Made by a program: the position numbers and the translations under genes | Notes under the pieces: model-generated | Database searches by the model: none | Seen by the model: the letters and a program-made list of their open reading frames with translations, nothing else | What the model was told of the DNA's origin: nothing | From: Acetatifactor sp. | Lineage (GTDB): Bacteria; Bacillota; Clostridia; Lachnospirales; Lachnospiraceae | Length of the DNA: 64,000 nucleotides | Reading direction: 5' to 3' | Assembly: GCA_024693365.1 (NCBI GenBank) | Contig: JAILLF010000036.1 | Span: 43,558 to 107,557 of the forward strand | In this document: positions 10,206 to 20,005 of the stretch, in pieces | Layout of the letters: each line of letters starts with the position of its first letter | How positions within the stretch are numbered: position 1 is the first letter of the stretch

Positions 10206-10856
10206 TTGACGGAAAATGAGAAGGGTATTTCCCAGGCAGTCATTGGACGCCTGCCTAGATATTTTCGATATTTAGGGGAACTTCGCGATGCCGGCGTGGA
10301 ACGGATCTCGTCCCAGGATCTCAGTGAACTGATGAAGGTCACGGCATCCCAGATCCGCCAGGATTTCAATAATTTCGGCGGTTTTGGACAGCAGGGGTAT
10401 GGTTATAACGTAGAGTATCTGTACCGTGAGATTGGTAAGATCCTTGGCTTGGATCAAACCCATAACTTTATCATTGTCGGCTCGGGCAATCTGGGGCGCG
10501 CACTTGGAAACTATCTGAATTTTGAACGTCGCGGATTCCTGTTGAAGGGAATGTTTGACCAAAACCCGGACGTGATCGGAAGTACCGTTCGCGGCGTTAA
10601 GGTCATGCCTATGGAAGAAATGGAGAGCTTTGTCAGGGAAAACGACATTGACATTGCCGTATTGACGCTCCCGAAAACCAGTGCCGTGGGTGTCGCTGAC
10701 AAGCTTGCGCAAAACGGAATCAAGGCAATCTGGAATTTTGCGCACGTGGATCTGAATCTTCCCAAGGGGATTCAGGTGGAGAACGTACATCTTTCCGACA
10801 GCCTGATGAAGTTATCTTATAATTTGACCCGTTATCGCAAGGAGCAGGAGGAATAG
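10206..10856 (+). CDS. rex: Redox-sensing transcriptional repressor Rex
   Basis: 'ISQAVIGRLPRYFRYLGEL...SSQDLSELMKVTASQIRQDFNNFGGFGQQGYGYNVEYL' winged helix plus Rossmann GSGNLGRAL; TTG start. Confidence 0.96.
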   Translation: MTENEKGISQAVIGRLPRYFRYLGELRDAGVERISSQDLSELMKVTASQIRQDFNNFGGFGQQGYGYNVEYLYREIGKILGLDQTHNFIIVGSGNLGRALGNYLNFERRGFLLKGMFDQNPDVIGSTVRGVKVMPMEEMESFVRENDIDIAVLTLPKTSAVGVADKLAQNGIKAIWNFAHVDLNLPKGIQVENVHLSDSLMKLSYNLTRYRKEQEE

Positions 10857-12383
10857 ATGCGGTATCTTGTGACTGGCGCAGAAATGAAGAGGCTGGATAA
10901 AGCCACGATGGAAAAAATTGGCATTCCATCGCTTGTTCTGATGGAAAGAGCCGCGCTTGAGAGCTTTTACGTGCTGAAGGAAAAAGGATTGGTAAAGCAA
11001 GGCGCTTATGCGCTGATCCTTGCCGGTTACGGCAATAACGGCGGTGATGGTCTTGCGTTGACCAGAATGCTCTGCGAGGCCGGCGTTCAGGTGGAAGTGT
11101 TGCCGGTGGGAGAGGAAGCGAAGGCGACGGAGTCCTGGCGTGTTCAAAAAAACATCTTAAACGCATATCCGGTTTGTTTCGTTAATACTCTGGAAGAGAA
11201 GGCATATGACTTTGTTATAGACGCGCTGTTTGGCGTTGGGCTCTCCAGAAATCTTTCCGGTGAATGGCTGCAAGCCATTGAAAAAGCGAATTTGTTAAAG
11301 GGAGTAAAGGTGGCATTAGACGTGCCAAGCGGCGTCTGCCCGGACGACGGCCGGATCCTTGGAACGGCGTTTATGGCAGACTTTACCATAACGTTTGGAT
11401 TTGAAAAATTGGGACTTTGGCTCTATCCGGGACGTGAACGAGCGGGTGAAATCATTCTAAGAGACGTGGGAATTTCGGAGCGGGCTTTTTTGGGGGAGGA
11501 GCCGGGGTGCTTTACTCTGGAAGATGAAATAAGTGAGTTGTTGCCCCAAAGGCGAAAAGATGGAAATAAAGGCACGTTTGGAAAGGCTTTGATCGTTGCC
11601 GGAGGCTTCCAGATGGCCGGAGCGGCAGTCCTGTGCGCGAAGGCATGTTATGGTGCGGGCGCGGGCATGGTAAAGGTAGTAACTGATCCGGGAAATCGCG
11701 TGATCGTTCAGGAGGTCGTGCCGGAAGCATTGTATGGATCGGTGGACGTCGAAAAAGAAATCCGCGATGCTTATGCATGGTGCGACGTCGCATGTATTGG
11801 TCCGGGGATTGGCAAGGGGGATTCCGCTGCGTCGACGCTTCGGTTTTTACTTGACCCGGCAGATGAGAAAATGCCTGGAAAACCTTTGGTCCTTGATGCA
11901 GACGCAATCAATCTGATCTCAGAATCAAGCGAATTATTACGTGCTCTTAAGCAGCAGGGAAAGCTTGGCAGGACGGTTATTCTTACGCCACACCTGCTTG
12001 AAATGCTTCGCTTGTGGAATGGACTTTTTGTGAATGAAAAAATGGAACTGGCCCAGCTAAAGCTGGCAGTCAGGGAATGTGCCGGAAGGCTTTCAAAAGA
12101 ATTAGGCGTGATCGTTGTTGCAAAGGATGCCCGTACCTTTATTTGTGCTGACGGGCGACCGGCATGCCTAAATCTTTCAGGAAATTCAGGAATGGCTACT
12201 GCGGGAAGCGGCGACGTCCTTGCCGGAATGATCACCGCATTTCTTGCACAGTCAAAGGGAACGGATGAAGACGCTTTTCTTTTGACGTGTAAGGCGGTTC
12301 GTTATCACGGGCTCATGGGTGAAAATGCCGCGAGGGGCAAGGGTGAGCATGGCGTGATGGCGAGAGATCTGATACCGCAGTGA
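10857..12383 (+). CDS. nnr: Bifunctional NAD(P)H-hydrate epimerase / ADP-dependent dehydratase
   Basis: YjeF_N (GYGNNGGDGLALTRML) plus YjeF_C (NLSGNSGMATAGSGDVLAGMI) domains. Confidence 0.94.
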   Translation: MRYLVTGAEMKRLDKATMEKIGIPSLVLMERAALESFYVLKEKGLVKQGAYALILAGYGNNGGDGLALTRMLCEAGVQVEVLPVGEEAKATESWRVQKNILNAYPVCFVNTLEEKAYDFVIDALFGVGLSRNLSGEWLQAIEKANLLKGVKVALDVPSGVCPDDGRILGTAFMADFTITFGFEKLGLWLYPGRERAGEIILRDVGISERAFLGEEPGCFTLEDEISELLPQRRKDGNKGTFGKALIVAGGFQMAGAAVLCAKACYGAGAGMVKVVTDPGNRVIVQEVVPEALYGSVDVEKEIRDAYAWCDVACIGPGIGKGDSAASTLRFLLDPADEKMPGKPLVLDADAINLISESSELLRALKQQGKLGRTVILTPHLLEMLRLWNGLFVNEKMELAQLKLAVRECAGRLSKELGVIVVAKDARTFICADGRPACLNLSGNSGMATAGSGDVLAGMITAFLAQSKGTDEDAFLLTCKAVRYHGLMGENAARGKGEHGVMARDLIPQ

Positions 12384-12395
12384 GAGGAGTTGGAA

Positions 12396-13577
12396 ATGTT
12401 GACAATTCGGGAATCCGTAGAAACCTATCAACGGGTGCGCGTGGACATTGATCTGGACGCAGCCGTGGAAAACATGAAAAACATGAAAAAGCATCTTCAT
12501 CAAGAGACGAAGATGCTGGCCGTGATCAAAACGGACGGTTATGGCCACGGCGCGGCGCAGATTGCGGGAGTGTTGGAACCATTAGATTTTGTGTGGGGCT
12601 ACGCGACGGCAACGCCGGAAGAGGCACATTTGCTTCGCGTCAGCGGGATCAAGAAACCGATATTGATCCTTGCATATACGTTTCCATACAGTTATCAAAT
12701 GATGGCGGAGAATGAGATCCGTCCCGCCGTGTTCCGTGAAGACACGTTGGAGCAGTTGGAAAAGGCAGCCATTGCGTCTGGTAAAAATTTTAAGGTTCAC
12801 GTCAAGGTTGACACAGGGATGGGAAGAATCGGCGTGGCGCCGGACGAGACGGGACTTGCTTTTGTGGAAAAGCTTCTTCAGTATCCGCATTTGGAGCTGG
12901 AAGGCGTGTTTACGCATTTTGCCAGGGCGGACGAATATGACAAGGAGAATGCTCTTGAGCAACTGAGAAAATTTAATGCGTTCACCGGATCCGTCGAAAA
13001 GAAATTTGGAATCAAAATCCCGTTAAAGCACTGTTCTAACAGTGCTGGCATCTTGGAGATCACGGAGGCAAACCTGGATCTGGTGCGCGCAGGCATCACG
13101 CTGTACGGATTATATCCTTCCGATGAGGTGAGTAAGGACGTTGTGCCGCTAAAACCGGTACTTAGCCTGCACAGTCACGTGGTATACGTGAAGGACGTAA
13201 TGCCGGGACAGAGCATCAGCTACGGCGGAACCTTTACGGCAGATCGCCCCATGCGAGTGGCCACCATTCCGGTAGGCTACGGAGACGGCTATCCAAGAAG
13301 CCTTTCGTCCAAAGGCTTTGTCCTGATCCGCGGGAAAAAGGCGCCAATACTTGGCAGGGTTTGCATGGACCAATTCATGGTGGACGTAAGCGAGATCAAG
13401 GATTGTGAAAACGGCGATGAAGTGACGCTGATCGGAGACGGGATCACGGCGGAACTCCTGGGCGATCTCTCAGGCAGGTTTAATTATGAGCTTGTTTGCG
13501 ATCTGGGAAAGAGAATTCCCAGGGTATTTTACGTGAATGGTGAACCAGTGGCCGTCAGAGATTATTATCAGGATTAA
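12396..13577 (+). CDS. alr: Alanine racemase
   Basis: MLAVIKTDGYGHGA PLP-lysine motif; KVDTGMGRIG; GRVCMDQFMVDV. Confidence 0.95.
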   Translation: MLTIRESVETYQRVRVDIDLDAAVENMKNMKKHLHQETKMLAVIKTDGYGHGAAQIAGVLEPLDFVWGYATATPEEAHLLRVSGIKKPILILAYTFPYSYQMMAENEIRPAVFREDTLEQLEKAAIASGKNFKVHVKVDTGMGRIGVAPDETGLAFVEKLLQYPHLELEGVFTHFARADEYDKENALEQLRKFNAFTGSVEKKFGIKIPLKHCSNSAGILEITEANLDLVRAGITLYGLYPSDEVSKDVVPLKPVLSLHSHVVYVKDVMPGQSISYGGTFTADRPMRVATIPVGYGDGYPRSLSSKGFVLIRGKKAPILGRVCMDQFMVDVSEIKDCENGDEVTLIGDGITAELLGDLSGRFNYELVCDLGKRIPRVFYVNGEPVAVRDYYQD

Positions 13578-13647
13578 AGAATCACGTATACCTCAGAGAA
13601 ATATGTAAAGACTATCCATGACGTCATTTATGATAAGTGGAGGTTTT

Positions 13648-13989
13648 ATGAGAAGAGGAGACGTGTATTACGCTGACTTAAGACCGGTGGTGGGATCGGA
13701 ACAGGGAGGGATCAGGCCCGTTTTGATCGTTCAGAACGACGTGGGCAACAGGCACAGCCCGACCGTGATCATTGCCGCAATCACCAGCAGGATGAATAAG
13801 GCAAAGCTGCCGACGCACATTGAGATCAGCTCCGGAAGCTATGACGTGGAGAGAGATTCCGTGGTGCTTTTGGAACAGCTTCGGACCATTGACAAAAAGA
13901 GACTTCGCGATAAGGTTTGTCATCTTGAAGGAGAAGTCATGCAGAGAATCGACAGGGCGCTTCGGATCAGTTTAGAGCTTTCTACATAA
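13648..13989 (+). CDS. mazF: Type II toxin-antitoxin endoribonuclease MazF/PemK family
   Basis: [34 protein letters not shown]...[26 protein letters not shown] upstream of ATG 13648. Confidence 0.92.
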   Translation: MRRGDVYYADLRPVVGSEQGGIRPVLIVQNDVGNRHSPTVIIAAITSRMNKAKLPTHIEISSGSYDVERDSVVLLEQLRTIDKKRLRDKVCHLEGEVMQRIDRALRISLELST

Positions 13990-14027
13990 GAATGTGGACA
14001 AAATAAAAGATACAAACAGAAAAAATC

Positions 14028-14056
14028 TTGAAGAATATAAGAAATAACGTTATACT
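14028..14056 (+). promoter_or_regulatory. Putative sigma-A promoter upstream of yebC
   Basis: TTGAAG-17 nt-TATACT. Confidence 0.55.
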
Positions 14057-14115
14057 AAAGGGTAAGTTTGTTTCAGAAAACAAAAAACATATAGGAAAAA
14101 AAGGAGTAACGTACC

Positions 14116-14844
14116 ATGTCAGGACATTCCAAATTTGCTAACATTAAGCATAAAAAGGAGAAGAACGATGCTGCTAAGGGTAAGATTTTTACCATTATCG
14201 GCCGTGAGATTGCCGTAGCCGTAAAGGAAGGCGGTCCGGATCCCAATAATAACTTTAAGCTTGCAACCGTAATCGCAAAGGCAAAGGCTAACAACATGCC
14301 TAATGATACCATTGAGCGCGGCATCAAGAAGGCTGCGGGCGACGTGGGCAGCGTGAACTATAAATACGTGACCTACGAAGGATACGGTCCTAATGGCATT
14401 GCGATTATTGTGGATGCGCTGACTGACAATACGAACCGTACCGCTGCAAACGTAAGAAGCGCTTTTACCAAAGGTCAGGGTAACATTGGCACTCCCGGTT
14501 GCGTGTCCTTCATGTTTGACAAGAAGGGCCAGATCATCATCGACAAGGAAGAATGCGACATGGAAGCTGATGACTTGATGATGATCGCATTGGATGCCGG
14601 AGCAGAGGATTTCAGTGAGGAAGAGGACAGCTTCGAAGTATTGACGGATCCCGATTCCTTTGAACAGGTCAGAAAGAGTCTGGAGGATGCGGGAATCCCC
14701 ATGATGAGCGCTGAAGTGACCATGATTCCCCAGAACTACGTGGAACTCACGGATGAGACTGCAATCAAAAACCTTCAGAGAACGCTTGACATTCTGGACG
14801 AGGATGATGATGTTCAGGCAGTTTATCATAACTGGGATGAGTAA
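14116..14844 (+). CDS. YebC/PmpR family protein
   Basis: MSGHSKFANIKHKKEKNDAAKGKIFTIIGREI; full-length 242 aa. Confidence 0.95.
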   Translation: MSGHSKFANIKHKKEKNDAAKGKIFTIIGREIAVAVKEGGPDPNNNFKLATVIAKAKANNMPNDTIERGIKKAAGDVGSVNYKYVTYEGYGPNGIAIIVDALTDNTNRTAANVRSAFTKGQGNIGTPGCVSFMFDKKGQIIIDKEECDMEADDLMMIALDAGAEDFSEEEDSFEVLTDPDSFEQVRKSLEDAGIPMMSAEVTMIPQNYVELTDETAIKNLQRTLDILDEDDDVQAVYHNWDE

Positions 14845-14883
14845 GGAATTGAAATCAATTTGTTGTTGATACGGAGGAGAAAA

Positions 14884-16167
14884 ATGGACAATCAATATAG
14901 AATTGAGACAAAATGCGTACAATCAGGTTGGCAGCCCAAGAATGGCGAACCCAGGGTACTCCCCATTTACCAGAGCACGACGTTCAAGTATGAGACCTCA
15001 GAGCAGATGGGAAGACTGTTTGATCTTGAGGAAAGCGGATATTTCTACACCAGACTGCAGAATCCTACCAATGATTTTGTCGCTCAAAAAATCTGTGACC
15101 TGGAGGGCGGCGTGGCAGCCATGCTGACCAGCTCCGGTCAGGCAGCAAATTATTATGCCGTATTCAACATCTGTGAGGTTGGAGACCACTGCATTATGTC
15201 TGCTTCCGTATACGGAGGTACGTTTAACCTCCTGACCGTAACTATGAAGAAGATGGGCATCGAGTGTACGGTGGTGGATCCTGACCTTCCCGAAGAAGAG
15301 CTTGCGAAGGCTTTTCGTCCGAATACAAAGTGCGTGATCGCAGAGACGATTGCGAATCCCACAAACGTAATCCTGGACATCGAAAAATTCGCAAACGTTG
15401 CACATGCCCACGGAGTTCCCCTGATTGTGGACAATACCTTTGCGACGCCGATCAACTGCCGCCCGTTTGAATGGGGAGCAGATATAGTTACTCATTCCAC
15501 GACGAAATACATGGATGGGCATGCGATGGCAGTCGGCGGATGCCTTGTAGATTCCGGTAACTTTGACTGGGAAAAATATGCTGACAAGTACCCTGGACTC
15601 ACGACTCCGGATGAATCCTATCATGGGATCACTTACACCAAGAAGTTTGGAAAGGGCGCCTATATCACGAAGGCAACCGCACAGCTGATGAGAGACCTTG
15701 GATCCATTCAGTCCCCCCAGAATGCATTCCTTTTGAACATTGGACTGGAATCCCTGGCTCTTCGCGTGGAAAGACATTGTTCCAATGCTCAGAAAGTGGC
15801 AGAATTCCTGGAGGCACATGAGAAGGTTGCGTGGGTAAATTATGCTGGATTAAAGAGCAATAAGTATCATGCGCTTGCCCAGAAGTATCTTCCGAAGGGA
15901 ACCTGCGGCGTTATTTCCTTTGGGTTAAAGGGAGGACGCAAACAGTCAGAGGCTTTGATGGATCACTTAAAGCTTGCCGCGATCGTAACGCACGTTGCTG
16001 ATGCAAGAACTTGCGTACTTCATCCGGCGAGTCATACGCACCGTCAGATGACCGACGAGCAGCTTCGCGATGCAGGAATTGCTCCGGAACTAATTAGATT
16101 TTCCGTTGGTATTGAGAACGTAGAAGATATTATCGCTGACCTGGAGCAGGCGCTGGCTCAGGTTTAA
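14884..16167 (+). CDS. O-acetylhomoserine aminocarboxypropyltransferase (sulfhydrylase), Cys/Met metabolism PLP enzyme
   Basis: ETKCVQSGWQPKNGEPRVLPIYQSTTFKYET...VTHSTTKYMDGHAMAVGG (PLP Lys); RBS GGAGGAG before ATG 14884. Confidence 0.92.
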   Translation: MDNQYRIETKCVQSGWQPKNGEPRVLPIYQSTTFKYETSEQMGRLFDLEESGYFYTRLQNPTNDFVAQKICDLEGGVAAMLTSSGQAANYYAVFNICEVGDHCIMSASVYGGTFNLLTVTMKKMGIECTVVDPDLPEEELAKAFRPNTKCVIAETIANPTNVILDIEKFANVAHAHGVPLIVDNTFATPINCRPFEWGADIVTHSTTKYMDGHAMAVGGCLVDSGNFDWEKYADKYPGLTTPDESYHGITYTKKFGKGAYITKATAQLMRDLGSIQSPQNAFLLNIGLESLALRVERHCSNAQKVAEFLEAHEKVAWVNYAGLKSNKYHALAQKYLPKGTCGVISFGLKGGRKQSEALMDHLKLAAIVTHVADARTCVLHPASHTHRQMTDEQLRDAGIAPELIRFSVGIENVEDIIADLEQALAQV

Positions 16168-16177
16168 AGGAGTACAA

Positions 16178-17149
16178 ATGGAGAAACTGGCGATCGTCGT
16201 ACCCTGCTATAACGAAGAAGAGGTGCTAAAAATCGCATCGAAAACGCTTCGTGAAGTATTGGATGACTTGGTCAAAAAGGGAAAAATTGCCGAAGAGAGC
16301 TTTATTCTGTTCGTTAATGACGGAAGTAAGGACCGGACGTGGGAACTTATAGAGGAAGAACACAGGGAGTTCCCAAAGAGGGTTTGCGGCGTAAAGCTGG
16401 CAGGCAACGTGGGACATCAATATGCGCTCACGGCAGGCCTGATCACGGCAAAGGATCTCAGTGACGTCACCGTCTCCATTGATGCTGACCTGCAGGATGA
16501 CGTGACCGTGATCGAAGAGATGATCGATCAGTTTCATGCGGGAAATGACATTGTTTACGGCGTTAGAAAAGAAAGAAAAACGGATACGTTTTTCAAACGT
16601 ACCACCGCACAGTGTTTTTACAAGCTGATGAACTTTATGGGCGTGAAATCCGTATATAATCATGCGGATTTCCGTCTGATGAGTAAGAGGGCCGTGGAGG
16701 AATTCTCCAAATATCAGGAGAATAACCTATACCTTAGGGGCATTGTCCCGCTGATCGGTTATCAGACGGAAAAAGTCTATTATGACCGCAAGGAACGAGT
16801 GGCGGGAGAATCCAAGTACCCCCTAAAGAAGATGTTGGCGCTTGCGTTTAACGGGATTTCTTCTTTTAGCGTAAAACCGATTTCCATGGTGCTTGGTCTG
16901 GGATTTGTTATCGTCTTTCTTTCCGTGATCGCCGCGATCTATGCATTGATCTCATATTTTACGGGAAACGTGGAACCGGGATGGACGTCACTGATCTTAT
17001 CCGTTTGGTTTTTGGGCGGATTAAATCTTTTGGCGATTGGCCTGGTTGGTCAATACATTGGAAAAATCTATATGGAAGTAAAACACAGGCCGAGATACAA
17101 CGTTGAAAAAGTTCTGTCCTCTGAAACGGAAACTGATGACGCGCATTGA
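16178..17149 (+). CDS. Glycosyltransferase family 2, DPM1/GtrB-like with two C-terminal TM helices
   Basis: VVPCYNEEEVL, FVNDGSKDRTW, SIDADLQDDVTV, GVRKERKTDTFFKR; two TM segments at the C-term. Confidence 0.9.
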   Translation: MEKLAIVVPCYNEEEVLKIASKTLREVLDDLVKKGKIAEESFILFVNDGSKDRTWELIEEEHREFPKRVCGVKLAGNVGHQYALTAGLITAKDLSDVTVSIDADLQDDVTVIEEMIDQFHAGNDIVYGVRKERKTDTFFKRTTAQCFYKLMNFMGVKSVYNHADFRLMSKRAVEEFSKYQENNLYLRGIVPLIGYQTEKVYYDRKERVAGESKYPLKKMLALAFNGISSFSVKPISMVLGLGFVIVFLSVIAAIYALISYFTGNVEPGWTSLILSVWFLGGLNLLAIGLVGQYIGKIYMEVKHRPRYNVEKVLSSETETDDAH

Positions 17150-17177
17150 ACACGCTTAGACGGGAGCCGGAATACAA

Positions 17178-19817
17178 ATGAGTTGGAAAAGAACAAAACT
17201 TAGTTACGCCCTATGGATGATTTTGGTTGTGATGACCTGCGTGGTTGGATATTATGCCACGTTTGGTTTTTGCGTTCAGTTTGGACTGCAGGGAACGGTC
17301 ATATTGGGAATTTATGCGGGAGTCCTTCTTTTTGGAGGACTTTTTAGCGTTTTGGCGTTTCGTTTGAAACAAAAATGGAATGGGAAAGCAGGAGAGGGTA
17401 AAATTCTTTATTTGATCCTTGAAATCCTCTTTTTTCTTGCAATCGCAGGCTGCGGCATTTTTTTGCGCTTAAAGTATTTGCCCAATGCGCAACCGGGAGC
17501 ATTATATCAGCTTTCCACGATTCGCCAGGGTGAGACGATGCCAGACGTCTTTGTAGGCGCGGAAGACGTTTACGTCAGGATTCTGCACCTGATTTGTTTT
17601 TGGTTTGGCAATACGCCTTATTTTTGCATTAGATTCCAATTGATTTTGAACGTGTTGGCAGGCGTGACGTGGTTCTTTGCCGTTCGGAAACTTGCTGGCA
17701 GATTGCCGGCACTTGTGTTTTCGGGATTCTATTTTCTGCATCAGTTTGTCGCCTATGGAGCGGTGGTTCTGTCCGCAGAATCTTTGACCTTCCTCATCTA
17801 TGGCCTTGGACTGCTCTTGGCTGGTACTTACTTAAAAGACAAAAAACATGCCATTTGGCTTAGCATTTTAACCGGCATTGTCATCGGCATTGCGGGCTAT
17901 TTTGACGTGTTTTGTTTTACCCTGTTGTTCGTGGCATGTTCCGTTTGGCATTTAGACGACAAAAAAGAAAGATGGGTATCCATGCTTCTTCTTTTCCCGA
18001 GTTGCATTTTGGGATTCTTTGCCAGTATTTTTGTGAAATTCCTGACGACGGGAAAAGGATATGGCGAAGTACTGGGTAAATGGGCGCAATGCTTCCGTCC
18101 CAAGACCATTCTAACGACGCAGATAAATGATTATTTCTGGTATTCCTTTGAAGGTTACTGGGGAACATGGTTAAGCGTGGCCTGCATTATCTGTTTGACC
18201 ATTGCCGTTTTTGGTTTCCTGATGAAAAGCGGCAGAGAGAAACTAAGCCCTTGGATTGGAATTCTTTTTGCGACGTTTGTCATGGTAGTTTTCCAAGTAA
18301 ACGCCATCTACTATTATCTGCAAACGGGTGATATGGCAAATCGAGTAATGGACGTTCCGTTTGACGGGACCCTTTTGTTCCTTTCCTGTCTGTTTATACT
18401 TGCGGGAATTGGAGTAGAGGCAATCTTTGCAAGTGAAGAAGAGTCTGCAAAAGTACAAGAAAGTGCAGAGACGGTAGAAGAAAAAGAGGTTGAAGGTGAT
18501 TCTAAGGAGTCTGTGCAAAGCGTTGAAGACGCTAATGAAGAAAAAGCAGATGATGGAGAATTAGAAGTAATCGAACTAGACGATAGTTTGCCGGAAAAGG
18601 ATGAAGAAGAGAAGCCTGAGCAGGTTGAAATTGAGCCGGCGGAGATTAAATCAGAGGAGATCAAACGGGAAGAAATCAAAGAGGAAGAATTAAAATTCGA
18701 GGTGATCAAAGCTGAAGAGCTGAAACGAGAAGAGAGTAGGCTGGAAGAGATCAAGATCGAAGAGACTAAGCTGGAAGATCAAAAGCCCGAAGATCAAAAG
18801 CCCGAAGATCAGAAGCCCGAAGAGGCCAAGTTTGAAGTGATTAAACTTGAAGAACCTAATCCGGAAGAAATAAAGTCCGAAAAGATTAAATCAAAAGAAT
18901 CTAAGCATCAAGAGTTTATGATGGAAGAGCCTAAACCTGAAGAGCCTAAACTTGAAGAGCCTAAACCTGAAGAGATCAAACAGGAAAAGAATAAACAAGA
19001 AGAGCTTAAACAGGAGGGGATCCAATCTGAAAAGCAGGAACAAGAAGAGGCTGAGCCGGAACGTATTGCAAAGGCGGAACCGAAACCCAAAAAGTCAATT
19101 CCAGAAAGGATTAAGGATTTTAAGGAAAATTACAGGAATAGATTGGTTTACTACATTGAGCATCCTGCTGAGATGGAAAAAAAGAACGTTATTGTGAGGG
19201 TTCTCTTCGAACGGGCCAAGAAGAAATATGAAACGCGGAAGGAAATGGAGAGGGTAATGAATACCCTGATATCCCTTTCGGAAGATCACATTGTATGGAC
19301 GGATGGAGTAAGAACCAAGCAGAGCGCACCGCGCCCTGACAGTAAGATTGTAACCGCGCCGAAGGTTCAGTCTGAAGTTCCCAAGGAAGAAGAGGCAAAG
19401 GTTCAACCTGTCAAGGCGGAAGAATCAAAGCCTGAGGCCGTCAAGGCAGAAGGGCCAAAACCTGAGACCGCAAAGCCTGAGGCCGTCAAGGCGGAAGAAT
19501 CAAAGCCTGAGGCGGTAAAGCCTGAGGCCGTCAAGGCAGAAGGACCAAAACCTGAGACCGTAAAGCCTGAGGCCGTCAAGGCAGAAGGACCCAAACCTGA
19601 GACCGTAAAGCCTGAGGCCGTCAAAGCAGAAGAATCAAAGCCTGAGGCAGTAAATTTTGGGTTGACAAAATTGGAAGAGATGGAGCCCAAGATGCAAGAG
19701 CCGGAAAAGAAGCCGGAGCCGCTTCATAATCCACTGCCTGAACCGAAAAAGCACGTGGCGACCGTCATGGACTATGATTACGAAGTTTCCGACGATGATG
19801 ATTATGATTTTGAATAG
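17178..19817 (+). CDS. Multipass membrane protein (GT39-like N-terminal half) with long E/K/P repeat region and acidic C-terminal tail
   Basis: Nine or more hydrophobic segments in residues 1-410; residues ~430-830 rich in E/K/P repeats (EDQKPEDQKPE, KPEAVKAEGPKPETVKPEAVKAE); C-term PLPEPKKHVATVMDYDYEVSDDDDYDFE. Confidence 0.75.
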   Translation: MSWKRTKLSYALWMILVVMTCVVGYYATFGFCVQFGLQGTVILGIYAGVLLFGGLFSVLAFRLKQKWNGKAGEGKILYLILEILFFLAIAGCGIFLRLKYLPNAQPGALYQLSTIRQGETMPDVFVGAEDVYVRILHLICFWFGNTPYFCIRFQLILNVLAGVTWFFAVRKLAGRLPALVFSGFYFLHQFVAYGAVVLSAESLTFLIYGLGLLLAGTYLKDKKHAIWLSILTGIVIGIAGYFDVFCFTLLFVACSVWHLDDKKERWVSMLLLFPSCILGFFASIFVKFLTTGKGYGEVLGKWAQCFRPKTILTTQINDYFWYSFEGYWGTWLSVACIICLTIAVFGFLMKSGREKLSPWIGILFATFVMVVFQVNAIYYYLQTGDMANRVMDVPFDGTLLFLSCLFILAGIGVEAIFASEEESAKVQESAETVEEKEVEGDSKESVQSVEDANEEKADDGELEVIELDDSLPEKDEEEKPEQVEIEPAEIKSEEIKREEIKEEELKFEVIKAEELKREESRLEEIKIEETKLEDQKPEDQKPEDQKPEEAKFEVIKLEEPNPEEIKSEKIKSKESKHQEFMMEEPKPEEPKLEEPKPEEIKQEKNKQEELKQEGIQSEKQEQEEAEPERIAKAEPKPKKSIPERIKDFKENYRNRLVYYIEHPAEMEKKNVIVRVLFERAKKKYETRKEMERVMNTLISLSEDHIVWTDGVRTKQSAPRPDSKIVTAPKVQSEVPKEEEAKVQPVKAEESKPEAVKAEGPKPETAKPEAVKAEESKPEAVKPEAVKAEGPKPETVKPEAVKAEGPKPETVKPEAVKAEESKPEAVNFGLTKLEEMEPKMQEPEKKPEPLHNPLPEPKKHVATVMDYDYEVSDDDDYDFE
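18640..19030 (+). repeat. Degenerate E/I/K-rich and EPKPE tandem repeats in coding sequence
   Basis: e.g. gaagatcaaaagccc x3 and gaagagcctaaacct/ctt repeats. Confidence 0.8.
19409..19652 (+). repeat. Tandem repeat array encoding (KPE[AT]VKAE[GE][PS])n
   Basis: Repeated blocks 'aagcctgaggccgtcaaggcagaaggaccaaaacctgagaccgt'. Confidence 0.85.
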
Positions 19818-19845
19818 CGCGAGGGCTCCTAGCCCTTGCGTTTTT
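19818..19845 (+). terminator. Intrinsic terminator after the repeat membrane protein
   Basis: CGCGAGGGCT-CCT-AGCCCTTGCG hairpin followed by TTTTT. Confidence 0.75.
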
Positions 19846-19895
19846 CATGCCATGAAAAATAAGGCGAAAGTAAGCACTTACGTTTCAAAAAACAA

Positions 19896-19924
19896 GTGAC
19901 AAGAGCACATAGAAATGATATAAT
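19896..19924 (+). promoter_or_regulatory. Putative sigma-A promoter upstream of ftsK
   Basis: GTGACA-17 nt-TATAAT. Confidence 0.6.
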
Positions 19925-20005
19925 ACTAAAAGTGCATTCATTAGGCTTGCCCTACAGGCAGGCATTTTGTTGTGAAAAAGTATGGAATAAGAGGTAGTTT
20001 ACGTC

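Noticed and set aside
14845-14883. SAM or cobalamin riboswitch upstream of the O-acetylhomoserine sulfhydrylase gene
   Set aside because: Only ~40 bp between yebC stop and the start codon; no space for a riboswitch.
14998-15819. Long antisense ORFs (e.g. 14998-15819, 26459-27301, 27322-28335, 52246-53253)
   Set aside because: Entirely antisense to clear conserved enzymes, no recognisable domain or RBS; expected shadow ORFs.
19409-19652. CRISPR-like array
   Set aside because: Repeats are in-frame coding, adjacent and degenerate with no unique spacers; no cas genes.
19403-19690. Minus-strand ORF of GFTVSGLGPSALTASGF repeats
   Set aside because: Antisense of the KPEAVKAE repeat array; stop-free only because of the repeat composition.
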